64,000 bases of DNA from Methylorubrum rhodinum (GTDB taxonomy: Bacteria > Pseudomonadota > Alphaproteobacteria > Rhizobiales > Beijerinckiaceae): NCBI RefSeq assembly GCF_014199935.1, contig NZ_JACHOP010000003.1, positions 124,001 to 188,000 on the forward strand, written 5' to 3'. The notes beneath the pieces were generated by a model, which was not told the origin of the DNA, searched no databases, and saw only the letters and a program-made list of their open reading frames with translations. A program made the position numbers and the translations under genes. Shown here piece by piece: positions 8,830 to 17,419 of this stretch. How positions within the stretch are numbered: position 1 is the first letter of the stretch; each line of letters opens with the position of its first letter.

Positions 8830-9270
8830 ATGGAACCGATCCCGAGGAAGGGCACGCCCGAGCGCGAGCGCCTGATCGCGGCGCACAAGGCCTGCATGGA
8901 CTCGATGAAGGGGGTCGCCGGCAACTCGGTGCTGCTGTGCGAGACGCCGGGCGACACCACGGTGGTCACTGGTGGCGTCCATGCCGACCCGGTGCTCAAG
9001 CGGGTGCTGCTGCGCATGCGCGGCGAGAGCCCGAAGGGCAAGCTGATCGTGATCTGCACGAAGGTCGAGGCCGAGTGGCGGATCGCCCGGCTGTCCGGCA
9101 TCCGCGGCGTGCCGCCGGTCTTCGTCGACGACACGGTCTACACCGACGAGCAGGAGATCCAGCACGCGATCTTCCTCATGCGCCTCGACGAACTCTCCGA
9201 GACTTACGGCTTTCCGGAAGACTACCACGAGGGCTGGAAGCGCAAGGACGACAACTGGCCGATCACCTGA
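8830..9270 (+). CDS. dmfA1: N,N-dimethylformamidase small (light) subunit
   Basis: A 146-aa protein matching the light subunit of dimethylformamidase by size and placement directly before the large subunit. It has no signal peptide and ends with a Trp/Lys-rich tail (EGWKRKDDNW). The ATG at 8830 has GAGGAG eight bases upstream. With DmfA2 it forms the cytoplasmic enzyme that hydrolyses DMF to dimethylamine and formate. By itself it contains no catalytic motif that I recognise. Confidence 0.8.
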   Translation: MEPIPRKGTPERERLIAAHKACMDSMKGVAGNSVLLCETPGDTTVVTGGVHADPVLKRVLLRMRGESPKGKLIVICTKVEAEWRIARLSGIRGVPPVFVDDTVYTDEQEIQHAIFLMRLDELSETYGFPEDYHEGWKRKDDNWPIT

Positions 9271-9395
9271 TCCGGCCGGACTCTTTCGAGACAAATCGAT
9301 GAGCGGGCGGCCCCCGACGCCGCCCGGCGCCCCCCGCGCGAGGACGCGTGTGAGAGCGGGCGTGGACCAGAGACGTTCCCCGAGGGATTGACCCG

Positions 9396-11828
9396 ATGAC
9401 CACCATGAGGCTGACCGGCTACGCCGACAAGTTCGGCGTGCATCCCGGCGATACGATCCAGTTCTACGTCAATTGCGACGGCCCGGCCGAGTACAAGGTC
9501 GAGATCGTCCAGATGATCAACGGCGATACCAACCCGCGCGGGCCGGGCTACATCGACAAGCCGGTCGAGGCCGCGGTCAACGGCACCTATGCCGGCAAGA
9601 AGCAGATCATCCACGGCGGCTCCTACGCCTACGTGCCGGACGCCAAGCCGTTCCACGTCGAGAGCTTCACGCTCCAGTGCTGGATCTGGCCGACGGCGCC
9701 GAAAACCCATCCGCGCTACTGGAAGCACGGGCCGCAGGGGCTGGTGACCAAATGGTCGAACGAGTGCGGCTACGGCCTGTTCATCGGCGAGGACGGCTGC
9801 CTCGAACTGCGCATCAACGAGCACCGGATCACTACCGGCGTGCCGATCCGCGACCATGCCTGGCATTTCTGCGCCGCGACCTTCGACGCGGCGACCGGCC
9901 TCGTCACGCTCTACCACGAGCCGCAGGTGGTCTACGCCCTCGATCCCGAGATCGCCCCGGTGGAGGCGCGCCTGAACCTCGCCATCGCCCACGCCCCCGT
10001 GCCCGTCGCGCTCGGCGCCTATGTCGAGAAGGTGGCGCCGGATGACCCGCTCGCCGCTTCGTCGAAGCCGGCCGGCGTGGTCTTTGCCGGCAAGTATAAC
10101 GGCAAGATCGACAGCCCGCGCGTGTGCAACCGGGCGCTCTCGCGCGCCGAGATCGAGATGATGAAGGCCGGCGCGCAGCCCGGCCTGACCGAGCGGCGCA
10201 ATGCCGGCCCTACGGGTAAGCTCTCCGAATGCATCGTCGCCGCCTGGAATTTTTCGGTCGGCATCGACACCCTGACAGCCAAGGACGAGGGCCCCTACCG
10301 CTTCGACGCCACCCTGGTGAACTGCCCCAACCGCGGCATGACCGGCCACAACTGGTCCGGCCAGAACTTCGACTGGAAGCACGCGCCAGGGGAATACGGC
10401 GCGATCAGCATCCACGACGACGACGTGGACGACGCCCGCTGGACCTCGGACTTCGCCTGGGCCGTGCCGGAGACCGGCGTGAAGAGCCGGTTCTACGCCG
10501 CCAAGCTGACGACGAGCGAGGGCGACGAGGAGTTCATCCCGTTCTGGGTGGTGCCGCGCATCGGCCAGGAGACCGCCAAGATCGCCGTGATGGTGCCGAC
10601 GATCAGTTACATGGCCTATGCCAACGAGCACGTGGCCTGCAACGCGGGCGGGGCGGAACTGTTCATCTACCGCGTGCCGATCATGCAGCAACAGAACATG
10701 TTCCTGTCCGAGCACCGCGAATACGGCGGCTCGATCTACGACACCCACACCGACGGCACCGGCATCTCGATCTCGTCGCGGCTGCGGCCGATCCTGTCGA
10801 TCCGGCCGAAATACGACCACTTCCTCGCCCAGGCGCCGTGGCAATACCCGGCCGACCTGCACCTGATCTACTGGCTGGAGACGATGGGCTACGAGTACGA
10901 CGTCTTCACCGACGAGGACATCACCTACGACGGGCTCGCCCGCATCGAGAACTACAACGTCATCATCACCGGCTCGCACCCGGAGCACAATTCCGGCACC
11001 CAGCTCGACGCGCTCCACAACTACACCCAGCGCGGCGGGCGGCTGATGTATATGGGCGCCGACGCGTGGTACTGGGTCCACTCGTACCATCCGGGCTACG
11101 AGGACAAGGGCCGCGGCGTCGTCACCGAGATGCGCCGCTGCGAATCCGGCATCCGCACGTGGCGCGCCGATCCCGGCGAGTACTACCACCAGGGCACGGG
11201 CGAACTCGGCGGCATGTGGCGCTTCCGCGGGCGCTACCTGCATTCGGTGGCCGGCGTCGGCATGTCGTCGGAAGGCTTCGACGTGTCGAGCTACTTCTCG
11301 CGTACGCCGGACAGTCTGGACGAGCGCGTCTCGTGGGCGTTCGAGGGCATCACCTACGACGAGAAACTGGGCAATTTCGGCCTCGTCGGCGGTGGCGCGG
11401 CGGGTCTCGAACTCGACATCGTCGACACGATGCTGGGCTCGCCCCCGCACACCCTGACCGTGGCGACCTCGGCCGGGCGGCACACGGAGGCCTATCTCCT
11501 CGTGATGGAGGATTTCGGCTTCAACCAGCAGGGGCTCGACGGCACCACCCATCCGCGGGTGCGCGGCGACATCGCCTATCACGAGACCCCGAACGGCGGC
11601 GCCTGCTTCGCCTTCTCCTCCATCGCCTATTGCGGCTCGCTCCCCTGGAACAACTGCGACAACAACATCTCGCGGCTGACCAAGAACGTGCTCGACCGCT
11701 TCGCCATGGACGGGCCGCTGCCGGCCGCCCCGGAGAGCGCGGTCAAGCATCGCGGCCGGGCCGATTACGACCCGAGCCCGATGGAGCACCGCAGCCGCAC
11801 GGAGCGCGGCGAGCCGCTGCCCGCCTGA
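9396..11828 (+). CDS. dmfA2: N,N-dimethylformamidase large (heavy) subunit
   Basis: 810-aa catalytic subunit. A lectin-like region (about residues 80-260) precedes the C-terminal catalytic domain. The Paracoccus enzyme is known to use a mononuclear iron held by two Tyr and one Glu. The likely equivalents here are Y408 (MAYANE), Y448 (SIYDTH) and E530 (SHPEH), whose spacings of 40 and 82 residues fit that centre. The start at 9396 follows GAGGG. It lies 125 bases after dmfA1. Released formate and dimethylamine suit a methylotroph as C1 and N sources. Confidence 0.85.
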   Translation: MTTMRLTGYADKFGVHPGDTIQFYVNCDGPAEYKVEIVQMINGDTNPRGPGYIDKPVEAAVNGTYAGKKQIIHGGSYAYVPDAKPFHVESFTLQCWIWPTAPKTHPRYWKHGPQGLVTKWSNECGYGLFIGEDGCLELRINEHRITTGVPIRDHAWHFCAATFDAATGLVTLYHEPQVVYALDPEIAPVEARLNLAIAHAPVPVALGAYVEKVAPDDPLAASSKPAGVVFAGKYNGKIDSPRVCNRALSRAEIEMMKAGAQPGLTERRNAGPTGKLSECIVAAWNFSVGIDTLTAKDEGPYRFDATLVNCPNRGMTGHNWSGQNFDWKHAPGEYGAISIHDDDVDDARWTSDFAWAVPETGVKSRFYAAKLTTSEGDEEFIPFWVVPRIGQETAKIAVMVPTISYMAYANEHVACNAGGAELFIYRVPIMQQQNMFLSEHREYGGSIYDTHTDGTGISISSRLRPILSIRPKYDHFLAQAPWQYPADLHLIYWLETMGYEYDVFTDEDITYDGLARIENYNVIITGSHPEHNSGTQLDALHNYTQRGGRLMYMGADAWYWVHSYHPGYEDKGRGVVTEMRRCESGIRTWRADPGEYYHQGTGELGGMWRFRGRYLHSVAGVGMSSEGFDVSSYFSRTPDSLDERVSWAFEGITYDEKLGNFGLVGGGAAGLELDIVDTMLGSPPHTLTVATSAGRHTEAYLLVMEDFGFNQQGLDGTTHPRVRGDIAYHETPNGGACFAFSSIAYCGSLPWNNCDNNISRLTKNVLDRFAMDGPLPAAPESAVKHRGRADYDPSPMEHRSRTERGEPLPA

Positions 11829-11958
11829 CCTTTTCGCCCCCGCTCCGGCGGGGGCCGTCCGGACGCTCCGCCCTGTCGTTCCTCGGGCGGAGCCGCGGTG
11901 GCAGTGCCGACGCCCCCCAAGGCGCTGCCACCGTCCCCTCCCATCGCAGGATGAGCCG

Positions 11959-13062
11959 ATGGCGCTTGCAGCCTCCCTTGCCGTCTCCTCCGCCGGCTTC
12001 GTGCCGGACCGCCCCGATCTCGGTCACCGCGCCGAGGGACGGGACCTCGCCGACCCCGCCTTCTTCGAAGGCAGCCTCGACCCGTCCGCCCCGCGCCTGC
12101 TGCCGCCCGCCGCCTACCGCGCGCTGGCCTTTTCCGAACTGGAGGACGACGCGGTCTGGACCCGTACTTGGCTGACGATCGGCCTCGGTGCCGAGATCCC
12201 CGCGCCCGGCGACCTCCTTCCTTTCACCGCCGGCCATCACGGCCTCCATGTCCAACGCGGGGCCGACGGCGGGCTCGTCGGACGCTTCAACAAGGCCCAG
12301 CACGGTGGCTGCCGCGCGGTGCCGCTGCAATGCCGCACCGGGACCAAGACCCGCTGCTCCTTCACCGCCTGCGGCTACAGCCGCGACGGCACCGTGCTGC
12401 CTGCGGGCACGGAGGGCCCGAGCCCGGCGATGCACCAGTATCTCGGCCTGCGCCCGGAGCGGCTCCTGCCGGTCGCCGTGAATGCCTGGGGGCCGCTGGT
12501 CCGGATCAACCTCGACCCCGCAGCGGAGCCGCCCGAGGCGCCGCCGCAAGGCCTCGCCGCGCTCGCGGGCGAGACCCGGCGGGCCGAGTTTTCCGCCAAC
12601 TGGAAGCTCGTCGCGCAAGCGCTGGCCGAGGGCGCGCGTCTCGGCGAAGGTGCCGAGAGCCTTCACCTGTCCGGGCGGCTCGCCACCGGGGAGGCGGCCG
12701 TGATCGCGGTCCACTTCCCCAACCTCGTCCTGATCGAGGCGCGCGGCGAGACCTGCGCGGTGATGCTCCAGCCCACCGCGCTCGGGCAGACGCTGCTGCG
12801 GATCGGGCTCCTCGGTGGACCGGGCGCGGCGCCGTCCGACCTCGAAGCGTCCTGGGCGACGTGGCAGGCCGAGATCGCCGCCCGGCTCAGGCGCGCCGTC
12901 GCAGCGCAGGCCTCGCTCGACGGCCCCGGCGCCGGACCTCGTCCCACCGCCAACGCCGCCGGCCTCTGGCTCCAGCAACGCATCGCCGCCCGCGTGCAGG
13001 CGCGGCCCATGCCGACGGACATCCAACCCCTCTACGCCACGGCCCAGGGCCGCGGTTGCTGA
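11959..13062 (+). CDS. Rieske ring-hydroxylase alpha-subunit-like protein lacking iron ligands
   Basis: A 367-aa protein whose N-terminal half follows the Rieske oxygenase plan: a W-x-R-x-W entry segment, a PGD loop and a CPYHGW-like region ending in a YSRDG turn. The cluster ligands are not kept. The C-x-H pair aligns with A113 and H115, and C-x2-H with C133 and T136. After the conserved NWK (residues 214-216) the His/Asp residues of the mononuclear iron site are also missing. A Cys cluster (C118, C125, C133, C138) remains. It is therefore probably not an oxygenase. Being third in the dmf set, it may have an accessory or sensing role, which is inference. Confidence 0.6.
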   Translation: MALAASLAVSSAGFVPDRPDLGHRAEGRDLADPAFFEGSLDPSAPRLLPPAAYRALAFSELEDDAVWTRTWLTIGLGAEIPAPGDLLPFTAGHHGLHVQRGADGGLVGRFNKAQHGGCRAVPLQCRTGTKTRCSFTACGYSRDGTVLPAGTEGPSPAMHQYLGLRPERLLPVAVNAWGPLVRINLDPAAEPPEAPPQGLAALAGETRRAEFSANWKLVAQALAEGARLGEGAESLHLSGRLATGEAAVIAVHFPNLVLIEARGETCAVMLQPTALGQTLLRIGLLGGPGAAPSDLEASWATWQAEIAARLRRAVAAQASLDGPGAGPRPTANAAGLWLQQRIAARVQARPMPTDIQPLYATAQGRGC

Positions 13063-13079
13063 CCGCTCGGGAGAAACCC

Positions 13080-13769
13080 ATGAGTTTTGTCATGAGCCGT
13101 GCCCAGACCGTTGCCCCCGTACCCCCCCTCGCGGAGGGCGTCGCGGCGTTCCAGGCCCGCGCCTACGACCGGGCGCTGGCGGTGTTCCAGCCGCTCGCCG
13201 AAGCCGGGGACCCCGAGGCGCAGGCGTGGCTCGGCGCGCTCCATGCGGGCGGGACCGGCGTGCAGGCCTCCCTGCCGCAGGCCTTTGCATGGTATCGCCG
13301 CGCGGCCGAGCAGGGCCACGGCCCGGCCGCGACCAATGTCGGCGCCATGCTGGCGATGGGACAGGGCGTTCCACAGGACCGGGCCGAGGGGGCGCGCTGG
13401 CTGGAGCGCGCGGCGGCGGGCGGCGACGCGATGGCGGCCTACAACCTCGCCACCCTGCTGGCCAAGGGCGACGGCCTGCCCGCCGACCCGGCGCGTGCCG
13501 CGGCCCTCTACCGGAGCGCGGCGGAGGCCGGGCACTACCCGTCCCAGGCCCGGCTCGGCCATCTCTACGCCCACGGCATCGGCGTCGCGCGCGACCGGGT
13601 CGAGGCCTTCGCGTGGCTCTCGCTCGCGGCGGGCCACGGAATCGGTACGGCGCTCACCGCCCTGGAGGCGATCATCGCCGAGATGTCGGCCGACGAGAAG
13701 CGCCAGGGCGCCGCCCGCGCGCAGGCCCGGCGCACCGAGCCCGGCCGCCTCGCGCCGATCCCGGCCTGA
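13080..13769 (+). CDS. Sel1-repeat (tetratricopeptide-like) protein
   Basis: A 229-aa protein built of about five Sel1-type helical repeats with the pattern A-x-x-x-L-G-x-x-Y/H-x-x-G-x-G-V (for example AQAWLGALHAGGTGV and ARLGHLYAHGIGV). Such repeats form protein-protein scaffolds. No signal peptide is evident. The ATG at 13080 has GGGAGAAACCC directly upstream and follows the Rieske-like gene by 17 bases, so it should be co-transcribed with the dmf genes. Confidence 0.75.
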   Translation: MSFVMSRAQTVAPVPPLAEGVAAFQARAYDRALAVFQPLAEAGDPEAQAWLGALHAGGTGVQASLPQAFAWYRRAAEQGHGPAATNVGAMLAMGQGVPQDRAEGARWLERAAAGGDAMAAYNLATLLAKGDGLPADPARAAALYRSAAEAGHYPSQARLGHLYAHGIGVARDRVEAFAWLSLAAGHGIGTALTALEAIIAEMSADEKRQGAARAQARRTEPGRLAPIPA

Positions 13770-13782
13770 CGGGCGGCCCGCG

Positions 13783-14067
13783 ATGACCGCCTACAGCGTC
13801 CAGCAGATCAAGTTCGAGTTCATCAGCTACGTGAAGGAGTTCGGCGCCGATTTCTCCGCCTGGTCGGTGGGCGTCTGCGACGACGCTCCCGCCGCGCTGT
13901 TCGGCGAGCACGGCATCGACGAGACCCGCGACATCTGGCTGTGGAAGCCCGCGGTGTCGCCCATCGCGGCCGCGATGGTGCGCGACTGGATCTGCGGGCG
14001 CCAGGGCGCGGCGGCGCTTCCCGGCGAGGGCCGCCACGTCTACCTATTCCGCAAGGCCATCGCTTGA
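13783..14067 (+). CDS. Unrecognised 94-aa protein, last gene of the dmf cluster
   Basis: A small soluble protein beginning MTAYSVQQIKFEF, with no signal peptide and no domain that I recognise. It contains DFSAWSVGVCDD and DIWLWKPAVSP, giving several conserved-looking Trp residues. It starts 13 bases after the Sel1 gene and ends before a strong hairpin, so it looks like the terminal gene of one operon. Codon use matches the neighbours. Confidence 0.6.
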   Translation: MTAYSVQQIKFEFISYVKEFGADFSAWSVGVCDDAPAALFGEHGIDETRDIWLWKPAVSPIAAAMVRDWICGRQGAAALPGEGRHVYLFRKAIA

Positions 14068-14091
14068 AGCGATTGCCCTGGTTTGTTGACT

Positions 14092-14180
14092 TGCCTCAGT
14101 CGCCGGCGCCCGCCTCCGCGGGCTTGGGCTTGGGCTTTCGCTCCGCTCGATGCTTTTCAGGACAGATGTCCTGAAAAGCC
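14092..14180. repeat. Dispersed intergenic repeat with strong hairpin, copy 1
   Basis: The segment TGCCTCAGTCGCCGGCGCCC and the following CGCCTCCGCGGGCTTG recur almost exactly at 32932-32966. At 14152-14179 a 13-bp perfect inverted repeat (GCTTTTCAGGACA and its complement, two-base loop) sits between two convergent genes and could act as a bidirectional terminator. Confidence 0.6.
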
Positions 14181-14239
14181 CGCTCCGCGCGCCGCTCTTC
14201 GCGCGATTGCCCTATCCCGTTCCGGCGCGCGGCTTGACC

Positions 14240-15178
14240 TTACAGCCGCCGCAGCCAGCGCGCCCAGTCCGAATGGTGGAACTGGGTGCGGGCGCGCATG
14301 TGCTTCCACGTGCCGTACTTGTAGAAGTCGAAATCCAGCGTCGAGACGGCCTCCTGGATCATCGCCCAGGTGGCCCATTTCAGGTCGGCCAGCGCCTTCA
14401 GCACGTTGATGCGCGCCTCCATCGCCGGATCGAGACGGCCGGAATACGCCTCGATCATCTCGCGCTCGACCGCCTCGGGGAAGGCCATCTCGGTGAACCA
14501 CAGGGCGATCTCGTAGGCGCGCTCGTTGTTCGAGGCATACTCGAAATCGACCAGCATGATGCGGCCCTCGGGGCCGATCATGAAGTTGCCGGCGAGCGTG
14601 TCGTTCATGCAGGGCACGAGGTCGAGGCCGGCCGCCGTCAGCGCCGCCTTGGCCTCGGCGAATCCCCGCATCAGGAAGGCGGCATCGGGGGGCACACGCG
14701 CGCCGACCTCGGCCACCTGCGCGACGTGCTCCTCGATCATGTCGAACACGGTCTTGGTCAGGCGCAAGGGCGCGGCGTCGTTGAAGGCGCGCAACGCCGT
14801 CACCGCATTGCGGCGAATGGTGGGATCGAGGAAGTCGAGATTGGTCGAGGCGCGGTATCCGTCGACGAAGGCGAAGATCTCGACGCCGTCTTCCGGCAGG
14901 TAGCCGTGCACAGCGGGGCCGAAGCCACAGTCTTGCGCCCGGCGGCTCGCCTCGTTGGCGTGGTCGCGGGAGATGAACATCTCGGTGCCGCGACCCGGAA
15001 CCTTGACGAAGAAGTCCTGAGCCTCGCCGATCGAGACGCGCCAGTTGGTGTTGCTGATGCCCCCGCTCACCGGGCGGTAGCGCAACGGCCGCTCCCGCCA
15101 CTCGGGGATGCGGGCGAGCACGCCCTCCACCGCGCGTTCCGACGGGCTGCGACCCGCCCCGTGCTCGATCCAACTCAT
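14240..15178 (-). CDS. Choline/ethanolamine kinase-like phosphotransferase, paralogue 1
   Basis: A 312-aa protein-kinase-fold phosphotransferase of the APH/choline kinase class. SGGISNTNW near residue 40 is the nucleotide loop, FVKVPG carries the ATP-binding Lys, and LVDFEYA carries the metal-binding Asp. In the catalytic loop (PCMNDTLAGN) the usual His of HND is Met, while the catalytic Asp and the Asn are kept. The ATG at 15178 was preferred over a TTG two codons out. It begins 7 bases after its paralogue. The substrate is unknown: choline, ethanolamine or another amino alcohol. Confidence 0.75.
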   Translation of the reverse strand: MSWIEHGAGRSPSERAVEGVLARIPEWRERPLRYRPVSGGISNTNWRVSIGEAQDFFVKVPGRGTEMFISRDHANEASRRAQDCGFGPAVHGYLPEDGVEIFAFVDGYRASTNLDFLDPTIRRNAVTALRAFNDAAPLRLTKTVFDMIEEHVAQVAEVGARVPPDAAFLMRGFAEAKAALTAAGLDLVPCMNDTLAGNFMIGPEGRIMLVDFEYASNNERAYEIALWFTEMAFPEAVEREMIEAYSGRLDPAMEARINVLKALADLKWATWAMIQEAVSTLDFDFYKYGTWKHMRARTQFHHSDWARWLRRL

Positions 15179-15185
15179 TGGCAAC

Positions 15186-16139
15186 TCACAGGATTCGGAG
15201 CCATGTCTCGAACTCCCGGTGACCGAGGGTGGTGCGGGCGCGCAGGAGGCGCCATTGGCCGTACTTGAAGAACTCGATGCCGGGGCGGCCGGAGGTGACC
15301 GCGCGCGTGATTCCCCACAAACCCCACATCAGGTCGTCGACGAAGCCGTAGAGCCGGGTGCGGGCGAACAGGGCCTCGCGGCAGGTGCCGGCGCGGTGCT
15401 CGATCAGGGCGCGGCGGTCGGCGTCGAACTCGTAGACCTCGTTGAGGAGGGCGCCGACGTCGAACCAGGGATCGTTGTCGCCGGCGAGGTCGAAATCGAC
15501 GAGGCGCAGCCCGCCCGCGGAATCGCGCATCACGTTCGAGGCGATGCCGTCGTTGTGGCAGAAGGTCCGATCGGCCCCCGCCGCCGCCAGCGCCGCGCGG
15601 GCGAGGTCCGCGGCGGCGAGCAGCCGGTCGAGGTCGGCCGGGAGCGGCGCGCCCGCGGCCCTCGCCTCGCGGCCGAGCGCCGCCGCGCGCGCGAACGGCG
15701 AGAATTCGTGGCCGAGCGGCCCTGAGGCGTGCAGCCGCGCCTTGGCGTCGAGCACGGACGCCGTCGCCGCGTGCGGCTGGAGATCGCCGACGCGGGCATA
15801 GGCCCAGGGCTCGGGGAGCCATTCGAGCGCCAGCACGCCCGGGCCGGCCGCGATCACCGCCGGCCCGACGCCGCAGGCGGCGGCCCGCGCGGCGGCGGCC
15901 CCGGCCCAGGGCAGCACGTCGCCGGCCATGTCGTCGTGGGAGACCTTGAGGAAGGCGGGCGCCTCTCCCTCGATCGCGACCCGCAGGCAATCGGCGGCGA
16001 CGGCGCGATGGGTCGGCGAGGCGATGGGCGCGGCGGCGAGCGCGTAGCGGCCGGGGCGCCCGGCCCAGCCGGGGATGGCCGCGATGGCCGCCTCGGCCCG
16101 GCGCTCGAACGGGGTCGATGCGGCGCCGATCGCGATCAT
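15186..16139 (-). CDS. Choline/ethanolamine kinase-like phosphotransferase, paralogue 2
   Basis: A 317-aa paralogue of the downstream gene. Its catalytic loop is the canonical CHNDGIASN and its metal site LVDFDLAGDND. The C termini are alike (E/DFYKYGxW then LRART), showing an old duplication. The N-terminal nucleotide loop is less conserved (APIASPTHR) than in its paralogue. The start ATG overlaps the stop of the preceding M20 hydrolase gene as ATGA, implying translational coupling. Confidence 0.75.
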   Translation of the reverse strand: MIAIGAASTPFERRAEAAIAAIPGWAGRPGRYALAAAPIASPTHRAVAADCLRVAIEGEAPAFLKVSHDDMAGDVLPWAGAAAARAAACGVGPAVIAAGPGVLALEWLPEPWAYARVGDLQPHAATASVLDAKARLHASGPLGHEFSPFARAAALGREARAAGAPLPADLDRLLAAADLARAALAAAGADRTFCHNDGIASNVMRDSAGGLRLVDFDLAGDNDPWFDVGALLNEVYEFDADRRALIEHRAGTCREALFARTRLYGFVDDLMWGLWGITRAVTSGRPGIEFFKYGQWRLLRARTTLGHREFETWLRIL

Positions 16140-17419
16140 GCGGTCTCTCCCCGGAGCGCGCCCTCGGGCGAGCCGGCCGCCCGGCACAGGCGGCGGGCGG
16201 CGCGGTTCAGCACCGCGAGCCCGGCTTCGAGGTCGCGCGGGGCCGTCGCCTCGGCCTCGTTGTGGGCGAGCCCGCCGAGGCTCGGCACGAAGATCAGCCC
16301 CACGGGGCAGCGGTCCAGCAGGCTGAGGGCGTCGTGGCCCGCCACGGTGTCGAGCGATCGGCACGCCAATCCCTCGGCCTCGGCGCAGGCCGCGACGAGG
16401 TCGCTCACCACGCCCGGCAGGGCGCGGATGCCGCGCAACTCCCGGCTCGGGATCGCCACCGTGACGCCGGCCCGCGCGGCGGCGGCCTCGAACGCGGCCT
16501 CGGCGAGCGCCGTCGCCTCGGCGAGGAGCGCGTCGTCGGCCGAGCGCAGCTCCGCCGCGATGGCGACGCGGGCCGGGACGACGTTGGCGGAGTTCGGCGC
16601 CACCTCGATGCGGCCGACCGAGCTGTGCAGCCGCCCCGGAAACCGGTCGGCCAGCGCGCGAAGGTCGGCGATGGCGTAGGCCGCGCCGAGCAGGGCGTCG
16701 CGGCGGTCCTCCATCGGGGTCGGGCCGGTATGGGCCTGCTCGCCGGAAAAAACCGCGTCGAGCTTGGCCGCGCCCCAGTTGCGGGTCACGGTGCCGATCG
16801 CCGCGCCGGAGGCTTCCAGCACCGTCCCCTGCTCGACATGGAGTTCGAGGTAGCAGGCCGGCATCGGCGGCGGGGCGTCGGCGCCGGCATAGCCGATGGC
16901 GGCGAGCGCGGCCCCCAGCGTGATGCCCGCCTCGTCGCGTAGCGCCAGCACGTCGTCCGCCGCGCGGCGCCCGGCATAGACGCCGCTGCCAAGCAGGCTC
17001 GGGCGGAAGCGCGCCCCCTCCTCGCCGGTCCAGCTCACCACGCAGAGGTCGGCCGAGAACGGCCGTCCGGCCGCCGCCTCCCGCGCCAGCGTTTCGGCGG
17101 CGAGGATCGCGGCGGCGACGCCGTAGGTGCCGTCGAGGCGGCCGGCGCGGGTCTGGCTGTCGAGGTGGGAGCCCAGCATCACCAGGGGCGCATGCGGATT
17201 CCGCGCCAGCGGCAGGAGCCCGAACAGGTTGCCGACCCGGTCGATCCGGATCTCGGCGCCGAGGCGCCGGAGGCAGTCCCGCATCAGGTCGCGGGCCTGC
17301 CCGTCCTCCGGGCTCGCGGCGAGCCGGGTGATGCCGCCGCCCGCGGTCGCGCCGCAGGCCGAGAAGGCGGCGAGAAGCGCATGGATGTCCGCGTCAGGTC
17401 GCGATGACGTCGATGTCAT
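16136..17419 (-). CDS. M20-family Zn-dependent amidohydrolase (N-carbamoyl-amino-acid hydrolase / allantoate amidohydrolase type)
   Basis: A 427-aa di-metal hydrolase cleaving ureido or carbamoyl C-N bonds. Metal-site motifs are GSHLDSQ near residue 83, DGTYGV, WTGEEGARF near residue 130, LELHVEQGTVLE near residue 194 and a C-terminal HNEAE. This motif set belongs to HyuC/AtcC/AllC enzymes, which release ammonia from N-carbamoyl amino acids or allantoate. Linkage to kinases and a DeoR regulator suggests a small catabolic unit. The exact substrate cannot be read from the sequence. Its start overlaps the end of the regulator gene by 26 bases. Confidence 0.82.
   Translation of the reverse strand: MTSTSSRPDADIHALLAAFSACGATAGGGITRLAASPEDGQARDLMRDCLRRLGAEIRIDRVGNLFGLLPLARNPHAPLVMLGSHLDSQTRAGRLDGTYGVAAAILAAETLAREAAAGRPFSADLCVVSWTGEEGARFRPSLLGSGVYAGRRAADDVLALRDEAGITLGAALAAIGYAGADAPPPMPACYLELHVEQGTVLEASGAAIGTVTRNWGAAKLDAVFSGEQAHTGPTPMEDRRDALLGAAYAIADLRALADRFPGRLHSSVGRIEVAPNSANVVPARVAIAAELRSADDALLAEATALAEAAFEAAAARAGVTVAIPSRELRGIRALPGVVSDLVAACAEAEGLACRSLDTVAGHDALSLLDRCPVGLIFVPSLGGLAHNEAEATAPRDLEAGLAVLNRAARRLCRAAGSPEGALRGETA

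Noticed and set aside
17394..17419. Overlap of the DeoR and M20 genes as a frameshifted fusion
   Set aside because: Both proteins have complete, normal termini; the overlap is ordinary translational coupling.
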